From positions 1 through 7,923 of the forward strand of contig JAEYZK010000041.1 in NCBI GenBank assembly GCA_023428085.1: a stretch of DNA of 7,923 nucleotides, written 5' to 3'. The notes below the pieces were generated by a model. The model did no database searches, was not told where the DNA came from, and worked only from the letters and a program-made list of their open reading frames with translations. A program made the position numbers and the translations under genes. This DNA comes from Pseudomonadota bacterium. Its GTDB lineage: Bacteria > Myxococcota > Myxococcia > Myxococcales > Anaeromyxobacteraceae. This document shows, piece after piece, positions 5,541 through 7,923 of this stretch (positions are counted from its first letter, which is position 1; every line of letters begins with the position of its first letter).

Positions 5541-5597
5541 TAGGCGAAGTCCGCCTGCGCCGATCTTCCTCGCCAGCGGTCCGCCCGCGGGCGGCGC

Positions 5598-5921
5598 CTA
5601 CTGCTCGAGCAGCTTGCGCTTGTCCTCGACGTCCTTGAACTGCTCGGCCTCGGGGAGCGGGTCCTTCTTCTCGGTGATGTTCGGCCAGCTCTTCGAGAGG
5701 TCGGCGTTCAGCTGGACGTACTCGCTCCACTTCGCCGGAAGGCTCTCCTCCGGGAAGATGGCCTTGGTGGGGCAGGCGGGCTCGCAGGCGCCGCAGTCGA
5801 TGCATTCATCGGGGTGGATGACGAGGAAGTTCGGTCCCTCGTAGAAGCAGTCGACCGGGCAGACCTCGACGCAGTCGGTGTACTTGCACTTGATGCAGGG
5901 CTCGGCGACGACGTAGGCCAT
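5598..5921 (-). CDS. fdxA: seven-iron ferredoxin ([3Fe-4S][4Fe-4S]), FdxA type
   Basis: A 107-residue soluble electron carrier very similar throughout to Azotobacter vinelandii ferredoxin I, including the long C-terminal part ending in WPNITEKKDPLP. Cysteines, counting Met as 1, are 9, 12, 17, 21, 25, 40, 43, 46 and 50. By analogy 9, 17 and 50 hold the [3Fe-4S] cluster, 21, 40, 43 and 46 hold the [4Fe-4S] cluster, and 12 and 25 are extra. The CPVDCFYEGPNFLVIHPDEC core is intact. A strong AAGGAGG lies 11 nt before the ATG. The gene starts 33 bp after the inositol-phosphate synthase stop on the same strand, with no terminator between, so the two are probably cotranscribed. Its redox partner is not indicated in the window. 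Confidence 0.95.
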   Translation of the reverse strand: MAYVVAEPCIKCKYTDCVEVCPVDCFYEGPNFLVIHPDECIDCGACEPACPTKAIFPEESLPAKWSEYVQLNADLSKSWPNITEKKDPLPEAEQFKDVEDKRKLLEQ

Positions 5922-5954
5922 GTGGAAGTGGTCCTCCTTGGGGCCTCTCCTAAT

Positions 5955-7271
<1,317 letters not shown>

Positions 7272-7300
7272 GTGGAGTCCTCCCCGGTTCGGCGTTCGGG

Positions 7301-7332
7301 CGTGCAGGCGAAGGTGGGTGAGACCCTGCACG
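7301..7332. promoter_or_regulatory. inverted repeat upstream of ino1
   Basis: CGTGCAGG (7301-7308) and CCTGCACG (7325-7332) are perfect 8-bp arms 16 bp apart, about 30 bp before the ino1 start in the divergent ino1/PilZ region. It could be an operator, or a leader hairpin in the ino1 mRNA. I could not place a convincing ino1 promoter relative to it. Confidence 0.35.
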
Positions 7333-7414
7333 GCGGCAAGTCGTTCACCCTGGCGCCATTGTGGTCACCCCCCGCTCCCCCTGGAGGCGGGCTAGCGGGG
7401 CGGCCCCTGCGGGA

Positions 7415-7420
7415 TACAAT
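7415..7420 (+). promoter_or_regulatory. -10 box of the PilZ gene, near-leaderless
   Basis: TACAAT matches the sigma-70 -10 consensus at five of six positions and lies 9 bp before the ATG at 7430, so transcription would begin about at the start codon. No good -35 is found at 16-18 bp. The region just upstream has an inverted repeat CCCCGCT/AGCGGGG (7370-7376/7394-7400) that would overlap the -35 region and could be an operator site. Confidence 0.5.
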
Positions 7421-7429
7421 CGGGGTGCG

Positions 7430-7923
7430 ATGTCCCGAGAGAACCGCCGCGATCCCCGCGCGCCGTCCGAGCTCCCGATCCGCCTCGCGCTCGGGTCCAT
7501 GGATGCCTTCGTCGAGCGGTACGCGCTCAACGTCTCGCGGGGCGGCATCTTCGTCCGGACGCGCGACCTGCAGCCCCCGGGCACCGAGGTCGCGCTCGAG
7601 GTCACGCTCGAGAACGGCGAGTGCGTGATCCGGGGGAGGGGCGTCGTGCGGTGGACGACGCCGCCGTCCGCGCCGGGAGAGCCCGAGCGGGCGCCCGGCA
7701 TGGGGATCAAGTTCCTCGAGCTCACGCGCGAGAGCCGCGCGCTCGTGGACCTCATGGCCGCGACCCGCGGCGAGGAGGCCGGCTCGGAGGAGCCGCCGCC
7801 GCCGTCCGACGACGGGCTGGACGACCTCGACGTCTCGGAGGTGGAGCTGGAGGCGGACGCGGAGGCGCCCGCGCCCCCCCCGCCGCCCCGGGCCCCGCCG
7901 CCGGCGCCGGAGCGGCCGCGGAC
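7430..7923 (+). CDS. PilZ-domain protein, N-terminal part (3' end outside window)
   Basis: 164 residues are visible and the frame is still open at the right edge. Residues 1-112 form a PilZ domain of the kind found in many myxobacterial paralogues (TIGR02266 type). RENRR (3-7) and RRDPR (6-10) both give the R-x-x-x-R motif, NVSRGG (34-39) gives N-x-S-x-x-G, and PGMGIKF (89-95) is the closing strand. These are the residues that bind cyclic di-GMP in PilZ proteins, so binding is plausible. From about 113 the chain turns into an acidic then Pro/Ala-rich linker (DDGLDDLDVSEVELEADAEA, then poly-Pro), which implies a further domain beyond the window. The start is ATG 7430, which places R-x-x-x-R at the N-terminus as usual. 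There is no clear Shine-Dalgarno sequence. It is divergent from ino1. Confidence 0.85.
   Translation, partial: MSRENRRDPRAPSELPIRLALGSMDAFVERYALNVSRGGIFVRTRDLQPPGTEVALEVTLENGECVIRGRGVVRWTTPPSAPGEPERAPGMGIKFLELTRESRALVDLMAATRGEEAGSEEPPPPSDDGLDDLDVSEVELEADAEAPAPPPPPRAPPPAPERPR

Noticed and set aside
5581..5594. Palindrome CCGCCCGCGGGCGG just after fdxA as its terminator
   Set aside because: It gives at most a 5-bp stem with a 4-nt loop and has no T-run on the - strand. In this base composition it is probably chance.

Overview
The window is very GC-rich, with G or C at nearly every third codon position of the genes. It carries ordinary chromosomal housekeeping genes. The gene content (SPOR protein, COG2509-type FAD protein, pgk-tpiA-secG, bacterial inositol-phosphate synthase, PilZ domain of the myxobacterial paralogous type) suggests a myxobacterium, most likely Anaeromyxobacter or a close relative. 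That assignment is inference from gene content and composition, not from a database match.

Layout. (1) 1-302 (+): the 3' end of a SPOR-domain cell-envelope protein. (2) 448-2324 (-): a two-gene unit, a COG2509 FAD-dependent dehydrogenase followed through an ATGA overlap by a small GYF-like membrane-anchored protein. (3) 2325-2767 (+): a non-coding stretch that can fold into a closed, multi-hairpin RNA (2362-2567), then a 64-71 residue protein of unknown function, then a strong hairpin terminator. (4) 2868-5319 (+): a promoter and structured leader, then pgk, tpiA and secG packed with almost no gaps, ending in a 16-bp hairpin. (5) 5418-5540 (-): tRNA-Leu(GAG) with a recognisable promoter, sharing that hairpin as its terminator. 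(6) 5598-7271 (-): inositol-3-phosphate synthase followed 33 bp later by a seven-iron ferredoxin. (7) 7430-7923 (+): a PilZ-domain protein cut by the window edge, whose likely -10 box lies only 9 bp before the ATG.

How the genes work together. pgk and tpiA are adjacent glycolytic/gluconeogenic steps, and secG is a SecYEG export subunit that commonly follows tpiA in bacteria. The synthase makes inositol-3-phosphate from glucose-6-phosphate for inositol lipids or solutes, so it draws on the same sugar-phosphate pool; why a ferredoxin follows it is not evident. The FAD protein and the GYF-like protein look translationally coupled, but their shared role is unknown.

The part least explained by known families is the 2362-2567 region. 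A 7-bp perfect closing helix (12 positions with one mismatch and a short extension) joins its two ends about 200 nt apart. It holds a 7-bp GNRA-type hairpin, and one segment has two competing partners. It sits directly before, and overlaps, the start of the small gene. I could not match it to any RNA family I know. No mobile element, CRISPR array or defence system is visible.
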